A stretch of DNA of 64,000 nucleotides from Oscillospiraceae bacterium (GTDB lineage Bacteria > Bacillota > Clostridia > Oscillospirales > CAG-272). The position numbers and the translations under genes are program-made. The notes beneath the pieces were generated by a model, which saw only the letters and a list, made by a program, of their open reading frames with translations, was not told the DNA's origin and made no database searches. How positions within the stretch are numbered: position 1 is the first letter of the stretch; every line of letters begins with the position of its first letter. The DNA lies in contig SVRQ01000004.1 of assembly GCA_015064725.1 (NCBI GenBank), forward strand, positions 1-64,000. Direction: 5' to 3'. This document shows, one piece after another, positions 24,808-32,523 of this stretch.

Positions 24808-24922
24808 CGGTGGAAGGAGCCTGCGTAATTTTAAAATTAGATTGACTTTAAAGTAACGCGCTCTCCCTCAGTCGCCCACGGCAAGCCGCCGGCGCCAGCT
24901 CCTTCCCGGAAGGAGCCTTATG
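24775..24922. repeat. GC-rich palindromic repeat after the DUF559 gene
   Basis: The stretch contains several inverted pieces: CCTCCATC.../GAGGGAGG at its left end, GGAAGGAGCC (24815-24824 and again at 24911-24920), GCTCTCCCTC, GCCGCCGGC and CTCCTTCC/GGAAGGAG. It contrasts with the AT-rich genes around it. The layout (Ctccctcagtcgc ... Gctccttcc) is that of a dispersed miniature repeat often seen next to DUF559 genes in Clostridia, as I remember it. Confidence 0.55.
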
Positions 24923-25010
24923 GTATATACAAACTTCAAGGCAATTGTCTTCTCACTGTGTGTTTATAATTCAAGAGTGAAATTGTTGATAAAACGGAAA
25001 AGAGATTGTT

Positions 25011-25295
25011 ATGAAAATAAAAGGTTGTAGCTTTGAATGTGAAAATCCATTTTTCGTATATTTCAAGAAACATTATTGCCCTTACTGCGGGCAAAAATTG
25101 ATTCGAAAAAAGGTTTCGCAAATTATACATTCGGATTCCGAAGAAGCCCTAAATTATGATTTTGAGGTTGCTGATATCACCGTGAAAGGAAATATGAAAT
25201 TCACTCATATTGAATTTTACTGTTCCGTATGTCAAAAACAGTACACAGTTAAAGAAACCAAAGAAAACGATTTTTTGATTGATCGTTGGAAATAA
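25011..25295 (+). CDS. Hypothetical zinc-ribbon protein
   Basis: The 94-residue cytoplasmic protein contains C-P-Y-C-G-Q-K-L (about 23-30) and C-S-V-C-Q-K-Q-Y (about 72-79), which can bind one zinc ion, with a beta-rich insert between. I do not recognise the family. The ribosome binding site is weak (GAAAAGAG). It is isolated between a repeat and the HAD gene. Confidence 0.6.
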   Translation: MKIKGCSFECENPFFVYFKKHYCPYCGQKLIRKKVSQIIHSDSEEALNYDFEVADITVKGNMKFTHIEFYCSVCQKQYTVKETKENDFLIDRWK

Positions 25296-25397
25296 AAACT
25301 GTTCCGGCAGACCTTATATAAATCTGTTGAGGTGTTAACTTCCTTGTGAAAAAACGTCTTTACGGCGAGCGCTTTAATTTTATTTTGGAGAATAGGT

Positions 25398-26183
25398 ATG
25401 CAGAAAGAAAAGATAGGAAAAGACAAATACATAATTTTTCTCGATATAGATAACACGGTTTTTGACGGAAAGCGTGTTCCGGAAAAAACGGCGAAAGCTC
25501 TTGCAAAAGCTAAAGAGCTTGGACACAAGGTATTTATAAATACGGGCAGAGCGCACTGTATCGTAACTAAGGATATTATTGACGCAATAAGACCGGACGG
25601 TATCGTTTCCGCGATGGGAACCTCTATATTTGTGGGCGATGAGTGCATATTCTCCGCGCTTATGGAAGAGGATGATGTAAAATTCCTTGTTAAATACGGC
25701 GATGATATGGGTGCTTTTGTAATCATAGAGAGTATAGAAAGACTTATAAGTATGCACGGGCAGGGCTTTATGGGGCAGGATAACTTTATTGAAAAAGCGG
25801 AGGATCTTTACACCTCGTTCCCTGATATGAAGGTTTCCAAGATATCCATTATGCGAACGCTTCCCGATGATGACCTTGCAATGCTGCGTGCGAGATTTCC
25901 TGCGGTCTATTCCCATTCCGGTTATACGGAGATACCGCCCGAAGGCTGCAACAAGGCAACGGCTATTGCGCGTGTGTGTGAGTATTACGGCACGGACGTG
26001 GCACATTCCATCGCTATGGGCGACAGCGGCAATGACTACGATATGATAAAATTCGCGGGCATCGGCGTTGCTATGGGCAACGCGACCGACGATATAAAAG
26101 AGGTTGCGGATTTTGTAACGACAAGGTGCGAAGAGGGCGGCGTTGCATACGCGCTGGAAAAACTCTTGTTTGAAAAGGAATAA
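25398..26183 (+). CDS. HAD-superfamily phosphatase, Cof type
   Basis: Cof-type enzymes dephosphorylate sugar phosphates, FMN or related metabolites in the cytoplasm. The 261-residue protein has motif I L-D-I-D-N-T-V-F-D-G (nucleophile D16 and acid/base D18), a motif II threonine in I-N-T-G-R, a cap domain of type C2 and motif IV G-D-S-G-N-D-Y-D-M near 208, followed by the usual G-I-G-V-A-M-G-N-A. The length is typical. TTTTGGAG precedes the start. The particular substrate cannot be read from the sequence. Confidence 0.9.
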   Translation: MQKEKIGKDKYIIFLDIDNTVFDGKRVPEKTAKALAKAKELGHKVFINTGRAHCIVTKDIIDAIRPDGIVSAMGTSIFVGDECIFSALMEEDDVKFLVKYGDDMGAFVIIESIERLISMHGQGFMGQDNFIEKAEDLYTSFPDMKVSKISIMRTLPDDDLAMLRARFPAVYSHSGYTEIPPEGCNKATAIARVCEYYGTDVAHSIAMGDSGNDYDMIKFAGIGVAMGNATDDIKEVADFVTTRCEEGGVAYALEKLLFEKE

Positions 26184-26189
26184 AAAGAA

Positions 26190-26317
26190 AACGGCTCGTT
26201 GAGCCTTGGCTCTATTTTTTGAGGACGAGCAATGCTCGCCCCTACATAAAATATATCTGCAAAATTAAAAATATATCCGTAGGGGAGGGGCTTGCCCCTC
26301 CCGAAAAAATAAATAAC
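26190..26317. repeat. Palindromic repeat pair between convergent genes
   Basis: CGAGCAATGCTCG followed by CCCCTAC, and GTAGGGG followed by GGGGCTTGCCCC, stand in opposite orientation about 40 bases apart. The CCCCTAC/GTAGGGG pieces pair, so the region can form one long branched stem. The same GTAGGG...-palindrome layout recurs inside the 34.3-35.2 kb element. Confidence 0.55.
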
Positions 26318-26341
26318 AAAACGGCTCATTGAGCCGTTTTT
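26318..26341. terminator. Bidirectional terminator hairpin
   Basis: AAAACGGCTCA (26318-26328) pairs with TGAGCCGTTTT (26330-26340) between the HAD gene and the convergent MATE gene; it has A and T runs on both sides. A related stem (ACGGCTCGTTGAGCC) starts at 26190. Confidence 0.7.
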
Positions 26342-27672
26342 GCTTTATATATGCTTTTCCATTTACCTGTTTTATACTGTGCGAAGGCAAGGGAGAAGTT
26401 CAGAAGCCAACCCACGGGTACTGCGTACCACACGAATGCAACGCCGAATATCGGGGCGAGTGTTACCGCGAGGATTACGCGAAGCGCAAGGTTTGCAAGA
26501 TTTGCAACGGTAAACATAAACATATCGCCCGCACCGCGAAGCACGCCGTCCATTGCCATTTTAAGCCCGATGAGAACGTAGAACCAGCTCATAAACGACA
26601 TATAGCCGATACCTGTTTCAAGTGCTGCGGGTGTGAGCTCATCTCCCAAGAAAAATTCAACGATGGGAGAACTGCAAAACTGCAGAAATACGCATATGAT
26701 GACGGCAAAAACGCCAACCATACCGAGAGCCGTGAGGAAGCCCTCTTTGACTCTTTCCTCTTTTCCGGCACCGAGATTTTGCGCTGTGTAAGAGGAGAGC
26801 GCATTTCCGATCGCGATGAACGGAACGATAACAAGGCTTTCCACGCGCATACTTGCCGTAAATCCTGCAAGCACCTCCGAGCCGAAGCTGTTTACCACGG
26901 ACTGTACCAGCATAAGCCCGATAGAAACGGTTGATTGCTGAAGGATGGAGGGAAGAGCCACGTTTGTCATCGTGGAAAGCTCTGTCGTGTCGAAGAACTT
27001 ATCGCTCTTTTCGCTGAATTTACGCATTTCAAACATAAAGACGATGAAGGAAAGAAGTGCGGAAATTCCCTGTGCGATAAAAGTAGCCCAAGCGACACCA
27101 GAGATGCCCATTTCAAGCTCCGTTACCATATAAAAGTCGAGGAATATATTTAAAAGCGAGGAAAATATGAGGAATACAAGCGGTATTTTTGATTTTCCGA
27201 GCGCGTTGAACATCGAGGAGATGATGTTATACATAAAGAGCAGGGGAAGACCGTAAAAATATATATTAAGGTATTCCACGGCAAGCTCAAGGGCATCCGG
27301 CGGAGTTTTCAGCAGAGTCATAATGCCTTTGCCGAAGACAAGGCCGAATGCGGCGAGAAGCGTGCTGAGTATAAGAAAAGAGAGCATCGCCGTGTATATG
27401 GCAGACTTCATCTTTTTATACTCTTTTGCGCCGAAATAGCGGCTTACGATAACGGAAGCACCCATACCTCCGCCGGAAGCGACGAAGATGAATATATTCG
27501 TGAGCGAGGTGGAAGCTCCGACGGCGGCAAGAGCTGTGATGCCGACGTATCTTCCAACGACTGCAGAGTCCACAAGGGTGTAAAATTGCTGAAACATATT
27601 ACCGATTATTATCGGCAGAGCGAAAACGAGAAGTGCGGAAAACGGCTTTTTCTCCGTTAAGTAGTTGTTCAT
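26326..27672 (-). CDS. MATE-family efflux transporter
   Basis: The 448-residue protein has the twelve hydrophobic segments and the two-fold repeat of MATE exporters, with the family opening P-I-I-I-G-N-M-F-Q-Q-F-Y-T-L-V-D-S-A-V-V-G-R-Y-V-G (about 20-44), and the second-half equivalent L-P-S-I-L-Q-Q-S-T-V-S-I. These pumps extrude drugs or metabolites in exchange for Na+ or H+. Length and start (GGAG upstream) are normal. Its stop lies in the terminator hairpin shared with the convergent HAD gene. Confidence 0.93.
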   Translation of the reverse strand: MNNYLTEKKPFSALLVFALPIIIGNMFQQFYTLVDSAVVGRYVGITALAAVGASTSLTNIFIFVASGGGMGASVIVSRYFGAKEYKKMKSAIYTAMLSFLILSTLLAAFGLVFGKGIMTLLKTPPDALELAVEYLNIYFYGLPLLFMYNIISSMFNALGKSKIPLVFLIFSSLLNIFLDFYMVTELEMGISGVAWATFIAQGISALLSFIVFMFEMRKFSEKSDKFFDTTELSTMTNVALPSILQQSTVSIGLMLVQSVVNSFGSEVLAGFTASMRVESLVIVPFIAIGNALSSYTAQNLGAGKEERVKEGFLTALGMVGVFAVIICVFLQFCSSPIVEFFLGDELTPAALETGIGYMSFMSWFYVLIGLKMAMDGVLRGAGDMFMFTVANLANLALRVILAVTLAPIFGVAFVWYAVPVGWLLNFSLAFAQYKTGKWKSIYKAKTAQ

Positions 27673-27770
27673 AGGTTAAAGCTCCGTTTGATTTTTTAAA
27701 CCTAAGAATTATAGCATATTTTATATATTATTGTCAAGTTTGTGCGAAAATAAACGCTGCGGCAAAAATA

Positions 27771-27794
27771 AAAGCCGCAGTAATGCGGCTTTTT
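27771..27794 (-). terminator. Terminator of the CPBP protease gene
   Basis: AAAGCCGCA (27771-27779) pairs with TGCGGCTTT (27784-27792), with A runs that become U runs when read leftwards. Confidence 0.65.
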
Positions 27795-27840
27795 AAACAG
27801 ATGCAAACAATCAATAGGCAAGCGAACTGCCGGCTTTTGA

Positions 27841-29118
27841 TCAAAGACTTGCAAGCGTAAGTATGCCCGTTACTATCAAGGAAATGATAATTCCGGGGGT
27901 TTTAAAGAACACTGCGCGCTGCTCCGCAGGGGAAAGCACGGATTCCGACTTGCTTATTTTTATCTTTTTGTAATTTGTGCAGATGAGTATGATTCCCGTT
28001 ATGGCGAGCGCGAACAAAACAAGAGCATAAACAAGATAGATTATTATCGGAACGATAAATTCATAAAGGATATCGGGGGAAGCGGCACCGTCAATTACAA
28101 GGTATAATGCATCCTCAAGCTCGAATATCGTATCATAGAACAAGATCGGTATCGTGCCGATGGTATTGAAGACTGCGTGGAGTATTATGGTAAGGGAGCA
28201 TCTTCCGGAGTGGTAATAGAGGTGGGAGAACAAAAGACCTAAACCAAAAGCATAGAAGAGCTGACCTACGTTCTGGTGGAAAAGCGCGAAGAAAAGGGAC
28301 GGAACGATAAGGCAGACCATTTCACCGTGGGGGCGAAGGCGATCGATAAGCATTTTACGGAAGAATAATTCTTCGATTATCGGCGCTACGATACCTGTGC
28401 AGATAAATGCTATCCATACGTTCGTGCTTGAGAGGATTTGCGTAAGCTCGTCGATCTCCTCTGCGGAACCGGAGAACATAGATATCGTGTTGCTTATAAG
28501 GTTTCCTGCCGTGCTGATGGCAAAGCATACGGGGAAAAGCATCAAAAATTTGCCGAAGGCAACGCCGCGCTTTTCAACCTTAACAGGCTCTTTTGTTTTC
28601 AAAAGCAGGGATGCGATGAATACCGCAACGAGAAGAGTTACCTCGTTTATAATGAGGTAATATTTCATATAAATATCCATAGGCGAGGTTTGAAGCACTA
28701 TAAGACCGGAATCTCCAATCCCCTCTATTATTCCCGCTACAACGGAAACACCCAGCGTAAGCCCCATCCAAATGCCCATAAGAAGAAGCACGGACCAGCC
28801 GCAGGAGGAAAAGGTTTTGCGAAGAGATTTTCTTTCTTCGCTCTTTTTACGCTCGAGCTCTTTTGCTTCCTCTGCTTTTTTTGCTTCGTATTCCGCGATG
28901 GCTTCGTCCTTTATCCTTTGGATCCTGGCGTCCGCCTCCGGGTCGGGAAGCTCTATGGTGTTGCAGTTTTCGTCGATCTCTTCAAGGACATCGCAGTTTT
29001 GGCTTTCTTCAATAAGGCTGTATAGATCGGAAATGACGTAGCTGTGCTTTTCCGTCTGTTCTTCCGCTTGTGCGGCGGTAGGGGATTCTTTTGTTTTATC
29101 GATATTTTCGTTTGACAT
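27841..29118 (-). CDS. CPBP-family intramembrane protease
   Basis: CPBP (Rce1-like/CAAX) proteases are membrane metalloenzymes; in bacteria several give self-immunity to bacteriocins or process regulators. The 425-residue protein has the catalytic motifs E-E-L-F-F-R (E249, E250, R254), F-A-L-F-H (to H281) and H-A-V-F-N (H314, N318) among about eight membrane segments. A long, charged, helical N-terminal region (about 1-105, with E-A-K-K-A-E-E-A-K-E-L-E-R-K-K coiled coil) is unusual in length and lies in the cytoplasm. ACAAGGAGG precedes the start. No bacteriocin gene is seen next to it. Confidence 0.9.
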   Translation of the reverse strand: MSNENIDKTKESPTAAQAEEQTEKHSYVISDLYSLIEESQNCDVLEEIDENCNTIELPDPEADARIQRIKDEAIAEYEAKKAEEAKELERKKSEERKSLRKTFSSCGWSVLLLMGIWMGLTLGVSVVAGIIEGIGDSGLIVLQTSPMDIYMKYYLIINEVTLLVAVFIASLLLKTKEPVKVEKRGVAFGKFLMLFPVCFAISTAGNLISNTISMFSGSAEEIDELTQILSSTNVWIAFICTGIVAPIIEELFFRKMLIDRLRPHGEMVCLIVPSLFFALFHQNVGQLFYAFGLGLLFSHLYYHSGRCSLTIILHAVFNTIGTIPILFYDTIFELEDALYLVIDGAASPDILYEFIVPIIIYLVYALVLFALAITGIILICTNYKKIKISKSESVLSPAEQRAVFFKTPGIIISLIVTGILTLASL

Positions 29119-29136
29119 ATTTTCCTCCTTGTAAAA

Positions 29137-30738
29137 TTATATGGGACAAGCGGTTATCATATTGCTCCAAGAGGCGATGTTGCCGCCGTCGTGTGGCAGG
29201 ACTTCTTCTTCAAGCTCGGGAACGGTATCTGTAATTCCGTTGCAGTAATCAAGCAATAAGCGGCGGCAGTTCTTTGTGCGCAGCATAAGACCGCCGAGGC
29301 GCGCATCGTGTACCTCAAAGCCCTGCGGCTTGTTTAATGCATACCATTGTTTGCGGAACGCTTCGTAAAATGCCTCAAGCTTTTCGCAGAATACAGTGTA
29401 TTCGTTTTCGGCAAGCGCGCGGAGCGCTTTCTTATCATCGCTTTCATATGCGGCTCTTGTTTTTTCTCCCAGGTCAAACTTTACCGCAAGCGCTTCGCAA
29501 AGAGCCGCCTGCGTTGCGAAGAGGCAGGAAAGCGTACCTGCTTCTTTCTCCGCGGTGCGCAGCTTTGCCGCTTTTTGTGCGAATATTGCAGTATCAACGG
29601 GATGTTCCGTGTTTTTGTCCGCGATTCCCAAAAAAGGATCGTTATAAAGTCTGTTTTTGGAGTAATTGGCGCTTCCGACACCGAAACCGTCGCCGTAGAT
29701 ATAGTTTGCTGTGTCGAGAGCGAGAGCGTCATCGTAAGAAACGCCGGTTATTTCAAGGAATTTTTCTTTCATTTCTTCTTCGCTCATGCCTTGTGCCGTT
29801 GCCGCGGCGTTCATAAGCGCGGGAAGCACGGCAAGCGGAGGACATTCGCCGCCGTTATCTCCCCAAAGCGTGAGGATCACGTTTTTTACGCCTTTTTCCG
29901 CACAAACGGGGAGCGCGAGTTTGTTTCTGCGGATGCTGAGCTTGTTGTGCGGAGTAAAACCGCCCCAGGTCCAAGCGCCGCCCGCAAACCATATGTCATC
30001 GGAGAGCTTTTGGGAATTTTCCATCATAGCGCGGTAAACCTCTGTTTTTTCCGCATAATAATCCCAATATACCATCTTGCAGTTTTCGGGAATATTTTCC
30101 GTTACTTCGGAAGGGAAACTTACGTCGTTTTCCGTGCGGTAATCTCCTTTTTGAACAAGACGGAAGAACATATCGTCCCACATAAGCGTTTCGTATCCGT
30201 ATTTTTTGGCAATATCGCAAACGCGAGAAAGATGGGAGAGGAGAAGCTTGTATCTGTCCCCGAATCCGTTTTTATCAAGGTATCTTCCAAGACCTACGTA
30301 GTGTGCCTCATCCATACCGATGTGTAGCTTATTTGTTTTGAAGCAGGAGCGCAAGGTCTTGAACATTTTTTCGATAAGTTCGTAGGTACGTTCTTCACCG
30401 ATCATCATAATATCGGCTATATCGAAAATATTTCTTTTATAGCAGTCCCAACGGAATATTGCGTTGAGGTGGGCGAGCGTCTGTATGCAAGGAATGAGCT
30501 CTATGCCAAGTCCCCCGGCATATTCGTCAAGCTCCGCAAGCTCTGCCACGGTATATCTGCCGCGCTTATAGCCGAAGAAAGGCTCTGTGGGTATCTCATA
30601 AGTATCCTCCGTGTATAGCATAGCACAGTTATATCCCATTTTTGCTATGATATCAAGAAAGTTTTTGAGCGCGGGTACGTTCGGAACGGCACAGCGTGAG
30701 CAATCTATCATTACGCCGAAATAATTGAAATTTTCCAT
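29137..30738 (-). CDS. GH20-like beta-N-acetylhexosaminidase
   Basis: GH20 enzymes remove terminal N-acetylglucosamine or N-acetylgalactosamine by substrate-assisted catalysis. The 533-residue protein is built around a TIM barrel starting with F-G-V-M-I-D-C-S-R and containing the Asp-Glu catalytic pair in H-I-G-M-D-E-A-H (D143-E144). W-D-D-M-F-F-R and W-A-G-G-A-W-T-W-G-G later supply sugar-binding tryptophans. It lacks the extra N-terminal domain and signal peptide of many family members, so it is cytoplasmic. TAAGGAG precedes the start. Co-transcription with the CPBP gene (18 bases away) is possible but functionally odd. The exact sugar is uncertain. Confidence 0.82.
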   Translation of the reverse strand: MENFNYFGVMIDCSRCAVPNVPALKNFLDIIAKMGYNCAMLYTEDTYEIPTEPFFGYKRGRYTVAELAELDEYAGGLGIELIPCIQTLAHLNAIFRWDCYKRNIFDIADIMMIGEERTYELIEKMFKTLRSCFKTNKLHIGMDEAHYVGLGRYLDKNGFGDRYKLLLSHLSRVCDIAKKYGYETLMWDDMFFRLVQKGDYRTENDVSFPSEVTENIPENCKMVYWDYYAEKTEVYRAMMENSQKLSDDIWFAGGAWTWGGFTPHNKLSIRRNKLALPVCAEKGVKNVILTLWGDNGGECPPLAVLPALMNAAATAQGMSEEEMKEKFLEITGVSYDDALALDTANYIYGDGFGVGSANYSKNRLYNDPFLGIADKNTEHPVDTAIFAQKAAKLRTAEKEAGTLSCLFATQAALCEALAVKFDLGEKTRAAYESDDKKALRALAENEYTVFCEKLEAFYEAFRKQWYALNKPQGFEVHDARLGGLMLRTKNCRRLLLDYCNGITDTVPELEEEVLPHDGGNIASWSNMITACPI

Positions 30739-31010
30739 AAAAACTCCTTAAAATCTTTTTTATTTTATTTTACATCAAAATATTTTCAAATGCAAGACAA
30801 TACAGACACAAGCCAAGACAATTTTTAAACAAAAAATTCCCATTCATAAAAGGCTTTTCTTCGCTCATAATAAGACCAGAGCGAAAGAGCAAACGCATTT
30901 TCGCTCCTCGGGCGGGCGAAACATCGTTTGCTTGAGAAACCAATCGTTTGAATGATGATGGGCGCACAGGCGTCCGCAGTCGGAAAAATGAAAAAATATT
31001 TACGATCTTA
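30739..31010. other. Gene-free intergenic region before the spore protein gene
   Basis: About 290 bases without a supportable gene. It has a few short inverted words (GAGCGAAA/TTTCGCTC, 30880-30904) and a GC-rich patch near 30910. I looked for a sigma-G promoter in front of the spore gene and found none that I trust. Confidence 0.5.
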
Positions 31011-31032
31011 AAAAACAGGAGAATATAAAGTT

Positions 31033-31230
31033 ATGTCCAATAACAGCAACAAGGTCCTTGTACCCGAAGCAAAGGAAGCTCTTAACAAGTTTAAAATGGA
31101 AGCTGCAAGCGAAGTAGGCGTTAACCTCAAGGAAGGTTACAACGGCGATCTTACTTCCAAGCAGGCAGGTTCCGTTGGCGGTCAGATGGTTAAGAAGATG
31201 ATCGAATCCTACGAACAGGGTATGAAATAA
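31033..31230 (+). CDS. Alpha/beta-type small acid-soluble spore protein
   Basis: These proteins coat and protect DNA in the dormant spore and are degraded by the GPR protease at germination. The 65-residue product shows the family core: K-F-K-M-E-A-A-S-E-V-G-V-N-L (with the protease site around E-A-A-S), then G-Y-N-G-D-L-T-S-K-Q-A-G-S-V-G-G-Q-M-V-K-K-M. Length is normal. CAGGAG is upstream and a hairpin terminator downstream. It shows that the organism, or its recent ancestor, forms endospores. It stands alone. Confidence 0.95.
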   Translation: MSNNSNKVLVPEAKEALNKFKMEAASEVGVNLKEGYNGDLTSKQAGSVGGQMVKKMIESYEQGMK

Positions 31231-31260
31231 AAGCAAAATAAAATATAACCGAATATAATA

Positions 31261-31291
31261 TACCCCGTCCTTTTTCATAAAGGACGGGGTA
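31261..31291 (+). terminator. Hairpin after the spore protein gene
   Basis: TACCCCGTCCTTT and AAAGGACGGGGTA form a 13-bp perfect stem with a five-base loop; the trailing sequence is AT-rich rather than a pure T run. Confidence 0.7.
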
Positions 31292-31331
31292 TATTCATCT
31301 CTCACGAAACTAAATAAAAAATTATACGTAT

Positions 31332-31380
31332 TTGCAGTTGGCGTTACCGTGTGATATAATAGTATAAAACGTAACGGTAA
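31332..31380 (+). promoter_or_regulatory. Promoter with flanking inverted repeat before GH28-like gene
   Basis: TTGCAG (31332-31337) and TATAAT (31355-31360) with a 17-base spacer and TG before the -10 box form a good promoter. TTACCGT (31344-31350) and ACGGTAA (31374-31380) are an inverted repeat on either side of the -10 box and could be an operator. Confidence 0.6.
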
Positions 31381-31389
31381 AAGAGGTGT

Positions 31390-32457
31390 ATGATGGAATT
31401 GGATTTCTCCGTAAACGGTTCAAAATATATTTCCGAAAAAATAAAGGAAGCTCTTGGCATCAACAGACGATACGCTGTTATTTGCGGAAATTGGATAATA
31501 GACGAGCCTGTGCGCTTGCCCTCTGATTTTACGCTTGTAATGGAGGATTGCCGTCTGAGGCTCGCAGACGGGTGCTACAGCAATATATTTGTAAACGAGC
31601 ACCACGATACAGCGCTCGGTAAGACAGCCGCGGGAACGGATCGCAATATTTCGGTCATAGGCAAGGGAAGAGCCGTTCTTGACGGCGGAGAATATAACGG
31701 GCTTTCGGAAAAAACACACTTAAAAAATGGGATGCCGCCTATTTGGAAAAACAACCTTATACTTTTTACAAACGTAAAAGGGTTCAAAATAACGGGAATT
31801 TCTTGCAGAAATCAGCGATGGTGGGCGTTGAATTTTGTGTATTGCTCGGATGGATATATAGGAGATATTGATTTTTGCGCGAACGATACCGCGGTGGATA
31901 AAAACGGCAATATCTATCACGGCATAAGTCATTCAAGGTATGAGGATATACTTGTAAAAAATGCGGACGGTATAGACCTGCGCTGCGGATGCCACGATAT
32001 AGTTGTGGAAAATATCACAGGGTTTACGGAGGATGACTCGGTCGCGCTTACGGGAATTCGGTGGGATCTGGAAAGGTATTTTGCCGTTGAGGGGGCATCT
32101 TCCGATATTTACAACATCAAGGTGAAGAATATAGCAACGTCTGCTTTTTGCACAAACGTCCGTCTTTTGAATCAAGGCGATATCAAGATTTACGATATTG
32201 TTATCGACGGTGTTTGCGATACATCCGAAAATTCACCTCATATGGAGCGCGGGCTGTATGCCGTTCGTATAGGGGATACAAGTATGTACGGAAGCCGCCA
32301 CTCCACAGCGGACGAAACTTATAATATTGAGGTTAAAAACGTATATTCGAGAGGAAAATATGCCGTGGCACTCGCGGGACAAATGAAAAATATTGTGATC
32401 GAAAATATAGAATGTGCACCGGAAACACAGCTGCTTTTGGACGAGCGTAATTTTTAA
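31390..32457 (+). CDS. Parallel beta-helix glycosidase, GH28-like
   Basis: The 355-residue protein has the strand-turn periodicity of right-handed beta-helix enzymes. N-A-D-G-I-D (191-196) and E-D-D-S-V-A-L (214-220) sit where polygalacturonases carry N-x-D-G-I-D and the D-D-C-V/I-A pair, so three acidic residues of the GH28 site are kept, though the Cys and the G-H-G motif are not evident. It is probably a glycosidase acting on an acidic or unusual sugar. No signal peptide is present, which is uncommon for pectinases. The start may be the second ATG (31393). The next gene is also a beta-helix protein; the two may share a pathway. Confidence 0.7.
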   Translation: MMELDFSVNGSKYISEKIKEALGINRRYAVICGNWIIDEPVRLPSDFTLVMEDCRLRLADGCYSNIFVNEHHDTALGKTAAGTDRNISVIGKGRAVLDGGEYNGLSEKTHLKNGMPPIWKNNLILFTNVKGFKITGISCRNQRWWALNFVYCSDGYIGDIDFCANDTAVDKNGNIYHGISHSRYEDILVKNADGIDLRCGCHDIVVENITGFTEDDSVALTGIRWDLERYFAVEGASSDIYNIKVKNIATSAFCTNVRLLNQGDIKIYDIVIDGVCDTSENSPHMERGLYAVRIGDTSMYGSRHSTADETYNIEVKNVYSRGKYAVALAGQMKNIVIENIECAPETQLLLDERNF

Positions 32458-32462
32458 CTTAC

Positions 32463-32492
32463 TTGACAACGGTATTTTGAGCGTGATATACT
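32463..32492 (+). promoter_or_regulatory. Promoter of the second beta-helix gene
   Basis: TTGACA (32463-32468) and TATACT (32487-32492), spacer 18, with TG one base before the -10 box. Confidence 0.6.
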
Positions 32493-32523
32493 TTATATGA
32501 AAATATGACTCAAGGAGGCTTTT

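Noticed and set aside
30950..31020. Sigma-G promoter before the spore protein gene
   Set aside because: Only weak similarity (TGAATG) with no convincing -10 partner at the right distance.
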